Positions 7,722 through 15,497 of a stretch of DNA of 23,122 nt are shown here, piece by piece (within the stretch, counting starts at the first letter, position 1; the number at the start of each line of letters is the position of its first letter). Location of the stretch: assembly GCA_002339265.1 (NCBI GenBank), contig DDKG01000276.1:1-23122 (forward strand), written 5' to 3'. The position numbers and the translations under genes are program-made. The stretch is from Massilia sp. UBA2604. GTDB lineage: Bacteria; Pseudomonadota; Gammaproteobacteria; Burkholderiales; Burkholderiaceae_D. Below the pieces are notes generated by a model. The model was not told the DNA's origin, did not search any database, and saw nothing but the letters and a program-made list of their open reading frames with translations.

Positions 7722-7756
7722 CAAAAAAGGCGTCACGATCACTCGTAACGCCTTCT
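7722..7756 (-). terminator. Rho-independent terminator of the second tRNA-Lys
   Basis: Read on the minus strand, AAGGCGTTACGA pairs with TCGTGACGCCTT around a 4-nt loop with one mismatch. A run of six T follows. It lies 16 nt beyond the tRNA 3' end. The convergent immunity gene ends at 7696, so the hairpin may also stop its transcript, although its plus-strand T tract is weak. Confidence 0.8.
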
Positions 7757-7772
7757 TTGCTACAACATATTC

Positions 7773-7848
7773 TGGTAGGCCGTGCGTGGCTCGAACACGC
7801 GACCAACGGATTAAAAGTCCGCTGCTCTACCAACTGAGCTAACGACCC
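7773..7848 (-). tRNA. tRNA-Lys (anticodon UUU), second identical copy
   Basis: All 76 nt match the copy at 1021-1096, including the encoded CCA. The identity continues 5 nt upstream of the tRNA (CGAAG on the plus strand, then diverging), and both copies have TATAAT in the upstream region. The terminators differ in sequence. The two genes bracket the membrane-protein and T6SS cassette as direct repeats. Confidence 0.97.
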
Positions 7849-7859
7849 GAAGAGGCAGC

Positions 7860-7865
7860 ATTATA
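7860..7865 (-). promoter_or_regulatory. Promoter -10 element of the second tRNA-Lys
   Basis: A consensus TATAAT on the minus strand lies 11 nt before the tRNA 5' end. I see no good -35 hexamer at the right distance, unlike the first copy. Confidence 0.6.
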
Positions 7866-7920
7866 GCCGGCGATTCCGGTTTGCGCTAGGCCGATCCAAC
7901 ATTTTCGCCACAAGTGCCAT

Positions 7921-9717
7921 TCACGATAGCGCCGACGTCACCTTCAGCACCTCATCCGCCGTCGTCACGCCCTCGACCACCTTCATCGCGCCAGCAATGC
8001 GCAGCGGCTTCATCCCATCCTTCACGCTCTGCTCGCGCAAGGTCCGCATCTCGCCCGATTCCCGGATCAAACGCCCGAACCCCTCGCTCACGGTCAGCAA
8101 TTCATAGATGCCGGTCCGCCCCCGATACCCGGTCTGACGGCATTCCGGACACCCCACCGGCCGATACACGCTCGCAGGCTTCTCCATCTTCCACGCTCCG
8201 CCGATGCTGTCCCATACCTCGTCGCTCAATTCCCCATCCGGCGACTTGCACACCGGGCAGAGCGTGCGCACCAGTCGCTGCGCCATCACGCCGATCAGGG
8301 TCGCCTCCAGCAGATAATCAGGCACACCCAATTCCAGAAGACGCACCACCGCCGACGGCGCATCGTTGGTGTGCAGGGTCGAAAACACCAGGTGTCCCGT
8401 GAGCGCCGCCTGAATCGCCATCTCTGCCGTCTCCAGGTCGCGGATCTCGCCGACCATGATAATGTCGGGATCCTGCCGCATCAGCGAACGCACGCCATCG
8501 GCAAACGACAGGTCGATCCCCGGCTGCACCTGCATCTGGTTGAATGCCGGTTCGACCATCTCGATCGGATCCTCGACCGTGCACACATTCACTTCGCTGG
8601 TCGCCAGCGCTTTCAAGGTCGTGTACAAGGTCGTGGTCTTGCCCGATCCTGTCGGCCCGGTCACGAGAATAATGCCGTGCGGGCGCTTCGTCAGCCCATC
8701 CCAGCGCTGCGCATCGTCGGGCGGGAAACCCAGTTCCGGCAGGGTTTTCACGACCACGTCCGGATCGAAAATACGCATGACGAGTTTTTCGCCAAATGCG
8801 GTCGGCATCGTCGACAGCCGCAATTCCACTTCCTGGCCGCCGGCGGTGCGTGTCTTGATGCGGCCATCCTGAGGGCGGCGTTTTTCGATCACGTCCATCC
8901 GCCCCAACAACTTGATGCGCGCGGTCATCGCGATCATCACCGTCGCCGGCACCTGATAGACCTGGTGCAGCACGCCATCGATACGAAAACGCACGGTCGC
9001 GAATTCGCGCTTGGGCTCGAGGTGGATATCCGAGGCGCGCTGCTCGAAGGCATAGCCCCACAGCCAGTCGACGATATTGACGATGTGCTGGTCGTTGGCG
9101 TCGAACTGCTTGTTCGACTTTCCCAGTTCGACCAGTTGCTCGAAGTTGTTGCGCATCGCGACGTCTTGCCCGCTGCTGCGGCTGGCGTCGCGGATCGACT
9201 TGGCCAGCGCGAAGAACTGCGAGATGTACTGGGCGATGTCGAGCGGATTGGCCAGCACCAACTCGATGCGGCGGCGCGAGACCTTGGCGATCTCGGCTTC
9301 CCATTCGGTCAGCGCGGGATCGGCCGTTGCCACCACCAGCGTGGTCGCCGTCATTTCCACCGGCAGGATATTGAAGCGCGCCGCATAGCTGGCCGACATC
9401 ACGTCCGCCACTTTGGTGAAATCGATCTTGAGCGGATCGATGCGAATGAAGGGTAGACCCACCTTGGCGGCGCACCATTCGGTCAGCACATCCAATGTCA
9501 GCAGCCGGTGCGGCGGCAGGCTTGACACCAGCTTGCACTGCGCTACCGCCGTCAGCGGATGCATGATGCCCGGCGCATTCCTCAATACCCCCTGGGCCTG
9601 GGCGAAATCGGCTTTGACTTTGTCCTTGGTGACGATCCCGTCGGCCAGCAGCCACGAGAAAATCGATTGCAGGTCGAGCTTGCGCAGGCTGGCGGGTTTT
9701 TGCGGGATGACGTTCAC
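7921..9717 (-). CDS. GspE/PulE/PilB-family secretion or pilus assembly ATPase
   Basis: This 598-aa protein has the full set of GspE-family motifs: an N-terminal MshEN-like region, the linker LWGYAFEQRASDIHLEPK, a Walker A GPTGSGKTT at residues 354-362, the Asp box and Walker B region DPDIIMVGEIRDLETAEMA, and a His box STLHTNDAPSA. Two zinc-binding Cys pairs (CPVC near 486 and CPEC near 522, followed by GYRGRTGIYEL) complete it. Such ATPases power type II secretion, type IV pili or competence pseudopili from the cytoplasmic face. The GTG at 9717 was chosen because it follows the upstream gene's stop by 19 nt; earlier starts would overlap that gene. No other gsp or pil gene is adjacent, so the machine it serves cannot be told. 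It probably forms an operon with the spermidine-synthase-like gene. Confidence 0.9.
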   Translation of the reverse strand: MNVIPQKPASLRKLDLQSIFSWLLADGIVTKDKVKADFAQAQGVLRNAPGIMHPLTAVAQCKLVSSLPPHRLLTLDVLTEWCAAKVGLPFIRIDPLKIDFTKVADVMSASYAARFNILPVEMTATTLVVATADPALTEWEAEIAKVSRRRIELVLANPLDIAQYISQFFALAKSIRDASRSSGQDVAMRNNFEQLVELGKSNKQFDANDQHIVNIVDWLWGYAFEQRASDIHLEPKREFATVRFRIDGVLHQVYQVPATVMIAMTARIKLLGRMDVIEKRRPQDGRIKTRTAGGQEVELRLSTMPTAFGEKLVMRIFDPDVVVKTLPELGFPPDDAQRWDGLTKRPHGIILVTGPTGSGKTTTLYTTLKALATSEVNVCTVEDPIEMVEPAFNQMQVQPGIDLSFADGVRSLMRQDPDIIMVGEIRDLETAEMAIQAALTGHLVFSTLHTNDAPSAVVRLLELGVPDYLLEATLIGVMAQRLVRTLCPVCKSPDGELSDEVWDSIGGAWKMEKPASVYRPVGCPECRQTGYRGRTGIYELLTVSEGFGRLIRESGEMRTLREQSVKDGMKPLRIAGAMKVVEGVTTADEVLKVTSALS

Positions 9718-9736
9718 GGTGGCCCTGGCTGAATGG

Positions 9737-10519
9737 TCAATCGGCGGCGAACAATCCCTTGACCCAGGATTTCGCCGGCAGCTTGGTCTGCGCCACGATC
9801 TGCGCGGCGCGCGCCTCGAGCGCGTCCTTGTCGAGCGTGGGGCGGGTCTTGAAGCATAGCGCCACCACATTCCCGTCGTGCACCTCGGGCAGGCAGATCA
9901 CGTGGCCGAAGGCGAACTTCATTGCCTTCAGGTTCTTGGCGAAGCTTGGATGGTCGCCGAACAGGTTGACGGTCATGATGCCGTCCTGCGTCAGGCAGGC
10001 GGCGCAGGCCTGATAGAACTCGGGCGTGTCGAGCACCGGGCCACGTGCGGTGGCGTCGTACAGGTCGCACTGCAGCGCGTCATAAGCTTCGTGGTTGGCC
10101 GGATCCTCGACGAAGTCGAGCGCATCCATTGCCAGCACGCGCAGGCGCTCGTCCTCGGCCGGCAGCTTGAACATCGAGTTGCAGATTGCGATCACGGATT
10201 CGTTGAGTTCGACAGCGGTCACGCTTGCTTCCGGGAACTGGCGATAGCAGAACTTGGTGAGCGCCGCCGTGCCTAGGCCGAGCTGGGCGATGGCTTGCGG
10301 CGCCTCGATGAACAGCATCCACGCCATCATCTGCTGCGCGTACTCGAGCTCGGGCCAGTCGGGCTTGCGGATGCGCATGGCGCCCTGCACCCACTCGGTG
10401 CCGAAGTGGAGGTAGCGGACGCCGTTCTGTTCGGACAGCGTGACGGGAGCGAATTTCGGTTTGCGCGCGGGGCGTCGCGAGGATTCGACTTGTTCGATGG
10501 ATTTGCGTTTGATGAGCAT
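9737..10519 (-). CDS. Spermidine-synthase-like protein (Rossmann methyltransferase fold)
   Basis: The 260-aa protein has the spermine/spermidine synthase fold: QLGLGTAALTKFCYRQFP forms the nucleotide-binding loop, VTAVELNESVIAICN the second strand with an acidic tip, and DALQCDLYDATARG the catalytic-loop region. In true aminopropyltransferases that loop usually reads D-x-T-D-P; here the Pro and second Asp are missing, so polyamine synthesis is doubtful and an SAM-dependent methyltransferase-like or degenerate role is possible. The ATG at 10519 fits the homologous N-terminus; upstream sequence runs into a hairpin. It is 19 nt upstream of the GspE-family gene on the same strand. The same type of protein is often annotated as spermidine synthase in proteobacteria. 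Confidence 0.75.
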   Translation of the reverse strand: MLIKRKSIEQVESSRRPARKPKFAPVTLSEQNGVRYLHFGTEWVQGAMRIRKPDWPELEYAQQMMAWMLFIEAPQAIAQLGLGTAALTKFCYRQFPEASVTAVELNESVIAICNSMFKLPAEDERLRVLAMDALDFVEDPANHEAYDALQCDLYDATARGPVLDTPEFYQACAACLTQDGIMTVNLFGDHPSFAKNLKAMKFAFGHVICLPEVHDGNVVALCFKTRPTLDKDALEARAAQIVAQTKLPAKSWVKGLFAAD

Positions 10520-10584
10520 AAAGAAGCCTGGTGGAATCGCCCTATTATCCGGCGACGGGTTCCCCCAGCGCAAGCACGAGCCGG

Positions 10585-10623
10585 AATGCGACAACGCGGC
10601 CTCGTGGGCCGCGTTGTCGCATT
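10585..10623 (-). terminator. Long perfect hairpin behind the glycine-zipper gene
   Basis: AATGCGACAACGCGGCC (10585-10601) pairs perfectly with its complement at 10607-10623 around a 5-nt loop. It begins 14 nt after the stop of the glycine-zipper gene. A proper T tract is missing on both strands, so this is either a terminator of less usual type or an RNA-stabilising hairpin. Confidence 0.55.
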
Positions 10624-10637
10624 CTTAACGAAGAAAA

Positions 10638-11180
10638 TCAGTACTGGCTGTACGCCTGCTGGCCGTTGTAGCTGTCCAGCGGCTCGACCGACACGCGCAG
10701 GCGCACGCGGTTGCCCGGGTCGCGGCTCATCAGCGAGGTGTAGGTCTGACCGCGGTATTCGTAGGTCACGTTATAGCCGGCGGTGCGCGATTCGACCGCT
10801 TCCACGGTGCGGCATTGCTGCACGGCTTGTTCTTGCACAGTGCTGCCTTGCGGGCGGCCATTGTTCTGGACGCGGTCGCCGACCATGGCGCCGGCGATCG
10901 CGCCCGCTGCGGATGCGGCCACTTTACCGTTGCCGCTGCCGACCTGGCTGCCCAGCAGGGCGCCGGCGATACCGCCGATGATCGTGCCGCCGGCGCCGCG
11001 TTCTTGTTGCACCGGCACTTGCACGTATTCGGTGCGGCATTCCTGGCGCGGGGTGCGGACCTGCTCGAGACGCGGCTCGACACGCACCACGCGGCCGAAG
11101 TCTTCGAAGTCGGCGGCTTGGGCCAGCGGCAGGGTGGCGATGCCGAGAGCCGAGATGATCAGTTTGGCTTGCAAGTTCAT
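10638..11180 (-). CDS. Glycine-zipper 2TM domain envelope protein
   Basis: The 180-aa protein has a Sec signal peptide with a likely cut after AQA near residue 22 and no lipobox Cys. A glycine-zipper segment (GAGGTIIGGIAGALLGSQVG, then AAGAIAGAMVGDRV) spans about 62-103. A C-terminal beta-rich part (VTYEYRGQTYTSLMSRDPG) follows. This is the layout of the SlyB/YmgG-like 2TM family, whose members stabilise or span the outer envelope. GAGG lies 8 nt before the ATG. It is transcribed alone and its C-terminus is followed by a strong hairpin. The exact role is unknown. Confidence 0.85.
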   Translation of the reverse strand: MNLQAKLIISALGIATLPLAQAADFEDFGRVVRVEPRLEQVRTPRQECRTEYVQVPVQQERGAGGTIIGGIAGALLGSQVGSGNGKVAASAAGAIAGAMVGDRVQNNGRPQGSTVQEQAVQQCRTVEAVESRTAGYNVTYEYRGQTYTSLMSRDPGNRVRLRVSVEPLDSYNGQQAYSQY

Positions 11181-11554
11181 GGTAGTACCTCGTTGAGTGG
11201 TGCGACTCGATTCGTCGATTCGTTACAGACTTGATGGTACGCCTATCGCGAAAAACCATCGAATCCTCGTGGCAACAAAATGTAACAGCGAATAAAGCGT
11301 GCAACAACTCGCGCCAGAATGAAACCGGCCCCGCTATGGGTGTTTTCGTGTCACATATATACCTACCGATTCTTACAAATAGGCATCTGAAACTCACATT
11401 TGGGTTGCTTCCAATACCACAAAACGTTACCCTTACACAAATCATGGGCTTATTGGCGTATAGCAACGACAGCGAGGTTAGAAGCAGCAGCGCTACCCAG
11501 CGCCGCGAGGGGTGGCGCCATGGCGCGTTATTGACAGGTCGATTTGAGGAAAAA
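11181..11554. other. Gene-free divergent intergenic region (374 bp)
   Basis: This stretch separates the glycine-zipper gene (minus) from the barstar-like gene (plus). Its middle part (about 11260-11470) is visibly richer in A and T than the neighbouring genes. One frame is open through it into the barstar gene, but its codon use is not gene-like and the well-placed GAGGA before the ATG at 11555 argues against that. A GATGGT/ACCATC inverted repeat (11233-11238 and 11255-11260) and a GCGCCATGGCGC palindrome (11515-11526) are present. I see no convincing -35/-10 pair, RNA gene or riboswitch. Confidence 0.6.
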
Positions 11555-11971
11555 ATGAGTTTGTTGATGAGAGTGGCGCCAAATCTTGTTCAAGCGATTC
11601 GCGCGTTTAACGTTGGCGATTTGCAACAGGAGGCCGGGCGCCTCGGTCATCACTTCCTGTACGCCCACTGCGCCAATACGCTCACCAAGCAACAGGTCTG
11701 CGCCCGCATCGGCGAGAATTTCTATTTCCCCAAACCGTGCAGCAAGAATTTCGATGCGCTGCGCACCTGCCTGACCGAAACCATTCACGACGCGGGCCCA
11801 CAGCCGGGCTTCATTGTGGTGCTCGAGCAGTTGCCGAGCGCTCAGAAGTTCGACAAGGAAGCGCGCGAAAACCTGCTCGACGTGTTCCGTGACGCAGCCG
11901 AATTCTGGGCCGAGAAAAAGGTCCCGTTCCGCGTGTTCTACTCGTTCGCGACGGTTCCGCCGACCGCCTGA
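11555..11971 (+). CDS. Barstar family protein (ribonuclease inhibitor-like)
   Basis: This 138-aa protein has the barstar core. PKPCSKNFDALRTCLTETI corresponds to the barstar helix that plugs the barnase active site, and a hydrophobic strand GFIVVLEQLP and a C-terminal FWAEKKVPFRVFYSF strand follow. Barstar-like proteins inhibit barnase-type RNases in the cytoplasm. No barnase homologue is in the window, so it is an orphan inhibitor or has another partner. GAGGA lies 4 nt before the ATG, and another ATG 15 nt downstream is possible. Its composition is GC-rich like the chromosome. purN follows 74 nt later on the same strand. Confidence 0.85.
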   Translation: MSLLMRVAPNLVQAIRAFNVGDLQQEAGRLGHHFLYAHCANTLTKQQVCARIGENFYFPKPCSKNFDALRTCLTETIHDAGPQPGFIVVLEQLPSAQKFDKEARENLLDVFRDAAEFWAEKKVPFRVFYSFATVPPTA

Positions 11972-12032
11972 GGCGCCGCTGAACCTTCTCTGAAGGGCCT
12001 CGAAGGGCTGCGGCTGGCAGCTGGCGTTACGG

Positions 12033-12038
12033 TACAAT
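12033..12038 (+). promoter_or_regulatory. Candidate -10 element directly before purN
   Basis: TACAAT at 12033-12038 ends 7 nt before the purN ATG at 12046 and matches 5 of 6 consensus bases. Transcription would then start at or next to the A of the ATG. No Shine-Dalgarno sequence is visible in front of that ATG. No clear -35 hexamer is seen at 16-18 nt distance. Confidence 0.4.
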
Positions 12039-12045
12039 GCCGGCT

Positions 12046-12687
12046 ATGAAAAACATCGTGATCCTCATTTCCGGCCGCGGAAGCAATATGGAAGCGGTCG
12101 TGCGCGCGCTCGACGCCGAAGGCTGGCCCGCGCGCGTTGCAGCGGTGATCAGTAACAAGCCAGATGCCGGCGGCCTGGCGTTTGCCCAGGCGCGCGGCAT
12201 TCCTACCGCCGTGGTGTCGAACAAGGAGTTCGCCACCCGCGCCGAATTCGACGCCAGATTGCAGGAAGTCATCGACACCTTCCAGCCCGACCTGGTCGTG
12301 CTGGCCGGCTTCATGCGCATTCTCACCGCTCCCTTCGTGGAGCACTACGCGGGCCGGATGCTGAACATCCACCCGTCGCTGCTGCCCCTGTTCCCGGGGC
12401 TGCACACGCACCAGCAGGCGCTCGACGCCGGCATGCTTGAACACGGCGCCACCGTGCACTTCGTCACCGCCGAACTCGATCACGGCCCGTCGGTGCTGCA
12501 GGCCAGGATTCCGGTCTTGCCGGGCGATACGCCAGACCTGCTGGCGGCGCGCCTGCTGGCCGAGGAACACAAGATCTACCCACGCGCCGTGCGCCTGTTC
12601 GTCGAAGACCGCCTGGTCATCGAAGACGGCGCGGTGCGCATCGTCGAGTCCATGGACGCAAGCCAGGCCGACGCCATCAGTATTTAA
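12046..12687 (+). CDS. purN: Phosphoribosylglycinamide formyltransferase (GAR transformylase)
   Basis: PurN transfers the formyl group of 10-formyltetrahydrofolate to glycinamide ribonucleotide, step 3 of cytosolic purine synthesis. The 213-aa protein opens MKNIVILISGRGSNMEAVV, with the phosphate-binding GRGSN loop at residues 10-14. The catalytic triad is visible as Asn107 and His109 in MLNIHPSLLP and Asp145 in AELDHGPSV, matching E. coli Asn106, His108 and Asp144. The length is standard. A second ATG lies in frame 9 nt upstream (12037), inside the probable -10 box, so 12046 is preferred. The methyltransferase gene follows 13 nt later, implying an operon. Confidence 0.95.
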   Translation: MKNIVILISGRGSNMEAVVRALDAEGWPARVAAVISNKPDAGGLAFAQARGIPTAVVSNKEFATRAEFDARLQEVIDTFQPDLVVLAGFMRILTAPFVEHYAGRMLNIHPSLLPLFPGLHTHQQALDAGMLEHGATVHFVTAELDHGPSVLQARIPVLPGDTPDLLAARLLAEEHKIYPRAVRLFVEDRLVIEDGAVRIVESMDASQADAISI

Positions 12688-12700
12688 TTCAAGGATTTAC

Positions 12701-14038
12701 ATGAGATTGCCTCCAGCGATCGTCGCCAAGACCGAAGAAGTCTTGCGCGACATTCTCCGCTTTACTTCGCCGGCCGACGTCACCCTGTCGCGCTTCTTCA
12801 AGGACAACCCGCGCTTTGGCGGCCGCGAGCGCGGCGTCATCGCCGAAGCCGTGTACTCGGTGCTGCGCAACAAATCGCTGTTCACCGACTTCGCCGGCCA
12901 TGGCAACACGCCGTCGATGCGCAAGCTGGCGCTGCTGGGCCTGGCCGAGACGGCCGGCATCGACAGCATCGGCGGCCTGACCGAAGACGAGACCCATTTC
13001 CTGACCCGCATGCAGGAAGTCGACCGCAATCTGCTGCCGGGCCCGGTCCGCGCGAACCTGCCGCAATGGCTGTTCGACAAGCTGGTGGCCCAGTTCGGCG
13101 AGCAGGAGGCGCTGGAATTGGCGGCCGTGCTGAACACCCCGGCGCCGCTGGACCTGCGGGTCAACTCCATCAAGGCCGAGCGCGACGACGTGATCGCCCA
13201 GCTGGCGCAAGCGCCGATCGTGGCCGAGCCGATGCCGTTCGCGCCGCTGGGCCTGCGCGTGCAAAAGAAACCGGCGCTGCAAAACCTGCCGCTGTTCAAG
13301 GAAGGCGCGATCGAGGTGCAGGACGAGGGCAGCCAGGTGCTGGCCCAGATCGTCGGCGCGCGCCGCGGCGAGATGGTGGTCGACTTTTGCGCCGGCGCCG
13401 GCGGCAAGACGCTGGCCCTGGGCGCGCTGATGCGCAATACCGGCCGCCTGTACGCATTCGACGTATCGGAGAAGCGCCTGACCAAGCTGAAGCCGCGCAT
13501 GGCGCGCAGCGGCCTGTCGAACGTGCATCCAGTGGTGATCGCGCACGAGCGCGATGCGAAAGTCAAACGCCTGGCCGGCAAGATCGACCGCGTGCTGGTC
13601 GACGCGCCGTGCTCGGGCTTGGGCACCCTGCGCCGCAACCCGGACGTCAAGTGGCGCCAGCAGCCGGGCGCCGTGGCCGAAATGCAAGAGAAGCAAGCCT
13701 CGATCCTGGACGCGGCGTCGCGCCTGGTCAAGAACGGCGGCCGCCTGGTGTATGCCACCTGCAGCCTGCTCAATGAAGAAAACGACGTCATCGTCGAAGG
13801 CTTCCTGGCCAACCACGCCGACTTCGAACTGGTGCCGATGCGCCAGGTGCTGGCCGAGCAGAAGATCGCGCTCGAGATGGACGACTACCTCAAGCTGCTG
13901 CCGCACAAGCACCAGACCGATGGCTTCTTCGCCGCCGTCCTGCAGCGCAAGGCACTGCCAAAGCCGGTCAAGGCCGCCGTCGCTGACGAGGCAGACGCTG
14001 GCGCGGATACCAGCGCCGCAACCGCGGACGGCGAGTAA
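12701..14038 (+). CDS. RsmB/NOP family RNA (cytosine-5) methyltransferase
   Basis: The 445-aa enzyme carries the m5C RNA methyltransferase motifs in order: SAM motif I VDFCAGAGGKTLALGAL (about 227-243), an acidic FDVSEKRL strand, motif IV VDAPCSGLGTLRRNPD with Cys304, and motif VI YATCSLLNEEN with Cys354. In this family the motif VI Cys attacks the cytosine and the motif IV Cys helps release the product. The N-terminal 120 residues resemble an RsmB-type helical RNA-binding domain. A low-complexity Ala/Asp tail of about 25 residues ends the protein. AAGGA lies 5 nt before the ATG. It may modify 16S rRNA like RsmB, but another paralogue may hold that task, so I give no symbol. It sits 9 nt upstream of the MscS gene. 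Confidence 0.92.
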   Translation: MRLPPAIVAKTEEVLRDILRFTSPADVTLSRFFKDNPRFGGRERGVIAEAVYSVLRNKSLFTDFAGHGNTPSMRKLALLGLAETAGIDSIGGLTEDETHFLTRMQEVDRNLLPGPVRANLPQWLFDKLVAQFGEQEALELAAVLNTPAPLDLRVNSIKAERDDVIAQLAQAPIVAEPMPFAPLGLRVQKKPALQNLPLFKEGAIEVQDEGSQVLAQIVGARRGEMVVDFCAGAGGKTLALGALMRNTGRLYAFDVSEKRLTKLKPRMARSGLSNVHPVVIAHERDAKVKRLAGKIDRVLVDAPCSGLGTLRRNPDVKWRQQPGAVAEMQEKQASILDAASRLVKNGGRLVYATCSLLNEENDVIVEGFLANHADFELVPMRQVLAEQKIALEMDDYLKLLPHKHQTDGFFAAVLQRKALPKPVKAAVADEADAGADTSAATADGE

Positions 14039-14047
14039 GGAGTCCCG

Positions 14048-15403
14048 ATGCCGCTGTCAGACCTGCTGAACGTCCTGCTGGACGATGCCCGCCGTCCCGC
14101 CATCGTGTGGCAGGTCGTCGCCCTCGTGCTGTGCGTGGCGGCGGGCTGGGGTCTGGCGCGGCTGATCCACCGTTCGGTGCTGAAAGACCGGGCCCAGACG
14201 GGCGGCCTGATCAGTGTCGGCCTGGGCAGCTTCAGCCGCGTGCTGTGGCCGCTGCTGACCGTCGGGCTGCTGGCGCTGGCCAAGACCGTGCTGGAACAAT
14301 ACCAGGGCGTGTCGCTGCTGCGCGTGGCGCTGCCGCTGTTCATGTCGCTGGCGGTCATCCGCACCTTCTTCTACCTGCTGCGGCGCGCTTTTGCCCGCCG
14401 CGGCCAGGTAGGCGCGGCATTGCAGACCTTCGAGAAGGTGTTCGCCTTCGTGGTCTGGGTCATCGTCGCCATGCACCTGACCGGCATCCTGCCGGACGTG
14501 ATGAGGGCGCTCGAGAACACCGTCCTGCCGATCGGCAAGAACAAGATTTCGATCGCCGACCTGCTGCAGGGCGCGATCTCGATCGTCGTGCTCATGATGC
14601 TGGCGCTGTGGGCTGGCGCCGCGCTCGAAGAACGCCTGATGGGCTTCGAGCGCATGCACAGCTCGCTCAGGGTGGCGATGGCGCGCGTGGGCCGCGCGGC
14701 CCTGATCCTGGTCGCGGTGCTGTTCAGCCTATCGCTGGCCGGTCTCGACCTGACCGTATTGTCGGTGTTCGGCGGCGCGCTGGGCGTCGGCCTGGGTCTC
14801 GGCATGCAGCGCATCGCCAGCAACTACGTGTCCGGTTTCATCATCCTGTTCGAACGCAGCCTGTCGATCGGCGATCCGATCACGCTCGATAAGTATTCCG
14901 GCAAGGTGGCGCGCATCAATACCCGCTACACCGTGCTGCGCGGCTCGGACGGCACGCAAACGCTGCTGCCGAACGAGATGCTGATCACGGGCGTGGTGCT
15001 GAACCAGTCGGCCACCAACCGCAACGTGCGCGCGGTCACCAAGCTGGTCGTGTCCTACGACAGCGACTTATCAAGGGTGATGCCGCTGCTCGAAGAACAG
15101 CCGAAGGGCGTGGCGCGCGTGCTCGAGACGCCGGCGCCGAACGTACTGCTCAACGCCTTCGTGGCCGACGGCTACGAGCTCGAAGTGGGCTTCTGGCTGG
15201 GCGACCCCGAGAACGGGCAGGGCGGCCCGATCTCCGAAGTGAACCGCAAGATCTACGCACTTGTGCAGTCCGGCGCGATCAAACTCGGACATCCGTCGAT
15301 GGACACGCGCCTGCTCGACGCCCATATCACGAAGGTAGTGGGGCGGACTCCTCAGGAAGAAGGCCGGGACAACATCGGTGCTGGCGCAAATTTGGGCAAG
15401 TAA
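14048..15403 (+). CDS. MscS-family small-conductance mechanosensitive channel
   Basis: The 451-aa membrane protein has about five to six hydrophobic helices. The last is the pore-lining MscS TM3, GGALGVGLGLGMQRIASNYVSGFIILFERSLSIGD (about residues 240-275, rich in Gly and Ala), followed directly by the conserved beta domain ITLDKYSGKVARINTRYTVL and a cytoplasmic domain. Such channels open on membrane tension and release solutes in hypo-osmotic shock. It is longer than E. coli MscS (286 aa) owing to extra N-terminal helices, so it is a YbdG/YnaI-like relative rather than MscS itself. TAAGGAG overlaps the upstream stop and lies 5 nt before the ATG, indicating translational coupling with the methyltransferase gene. 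Confidence 0.92.
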   Translation: MPLSDLLNVLLDDARRPAIVWQVVALVLCVAAGWGLARLIHRSVLKDRAQTGGLISVGLGSFSRVLWPLLTVGLLALAKTVLEQYQGVSLLRVALPLFMSLAVIRTFFYLLRRAFARRGQVGAALQTFEKVFAFVVWVIVAMHLTGILPDVMRALENTVLPIGKNKISIADLLQGAISIVVLMMLALWAGAALEERLMGFERMHSSLRVAMARVGRAALILVAVLFSLSLAGLDLTVLSVFGGALGVGLGLGMQRIASNYVSGFIILFERSLSIGDPITLDKYSGKVARINTRYTVLRGSDGTQTLLPNEMLITGVVLNQSATNRNVRAVTKLVVSYDSDLSRVMPLLEEQPKGVARVLETPAPNVLLNAFVADGYELEVGFWLGDPENGQGGPISEVNRKIYALVQSGAIKLGHPSMDTRLLDAHITKVVGRTPQEEGRDNIGAGANLGK

Positions 15404-15404
15404 A

Positions 15405-15420
15405 ACTGCCGTGCGGCAGT
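15405..15420. other. Short hairpin at the end of the MscS-type gene
   Basis: ACTGCC-GTGC-GGCAGT forms a 6-bp stem just after the stop codon. No T tract follows on the plus strand, so it is at most a weak terminator or mRNA 3' end protector before the desaturase gene. Confidence 0.3.
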
Positions 15421-15497
15421 AGAACCACGTAAAATGCCCGGGTTGTAGGTGTGCGGTCACAGTGGTTGCACATTGGATAAGCCCCTTTGGAGACTGA

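Noticed and set aside
1021..7848. Integrative element with tRNA-Lys as attachment site
   Set aside because: No integrase, excisionase or phage gene lies between the copies, and each tRNA has its own promoter and terminator. Homologous recombination or duplication is a better reading.
8371..9456. Open frame of 361 codons opposite to the GspE-family ATPase
   Set aside because: It is an antisense shadow; the minus-strand ATPase has Walker and Cys motifs.
11515..11526. Palindrome GCGCCATGGCGC as an operator before the barstar gene
   Set aside because: A 12-bp GC-rich palindrome is expected now and then in such DNA, and it is not placed on a recognisable promoter.
11231..11554. N-terminal extension of the barstar-family protein
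   Set aside because: The frame is open, but the extension has no recognisable domain and unlike codon use; the ribosome site before 11555 and the family length support the short form.
12689..13912. Long open frame opposite to the RsmB/NOP methyltransferase gene
   Set aside because: Composition is that of an antisense shadow. The plus-strand gene has all catalytic motifs.
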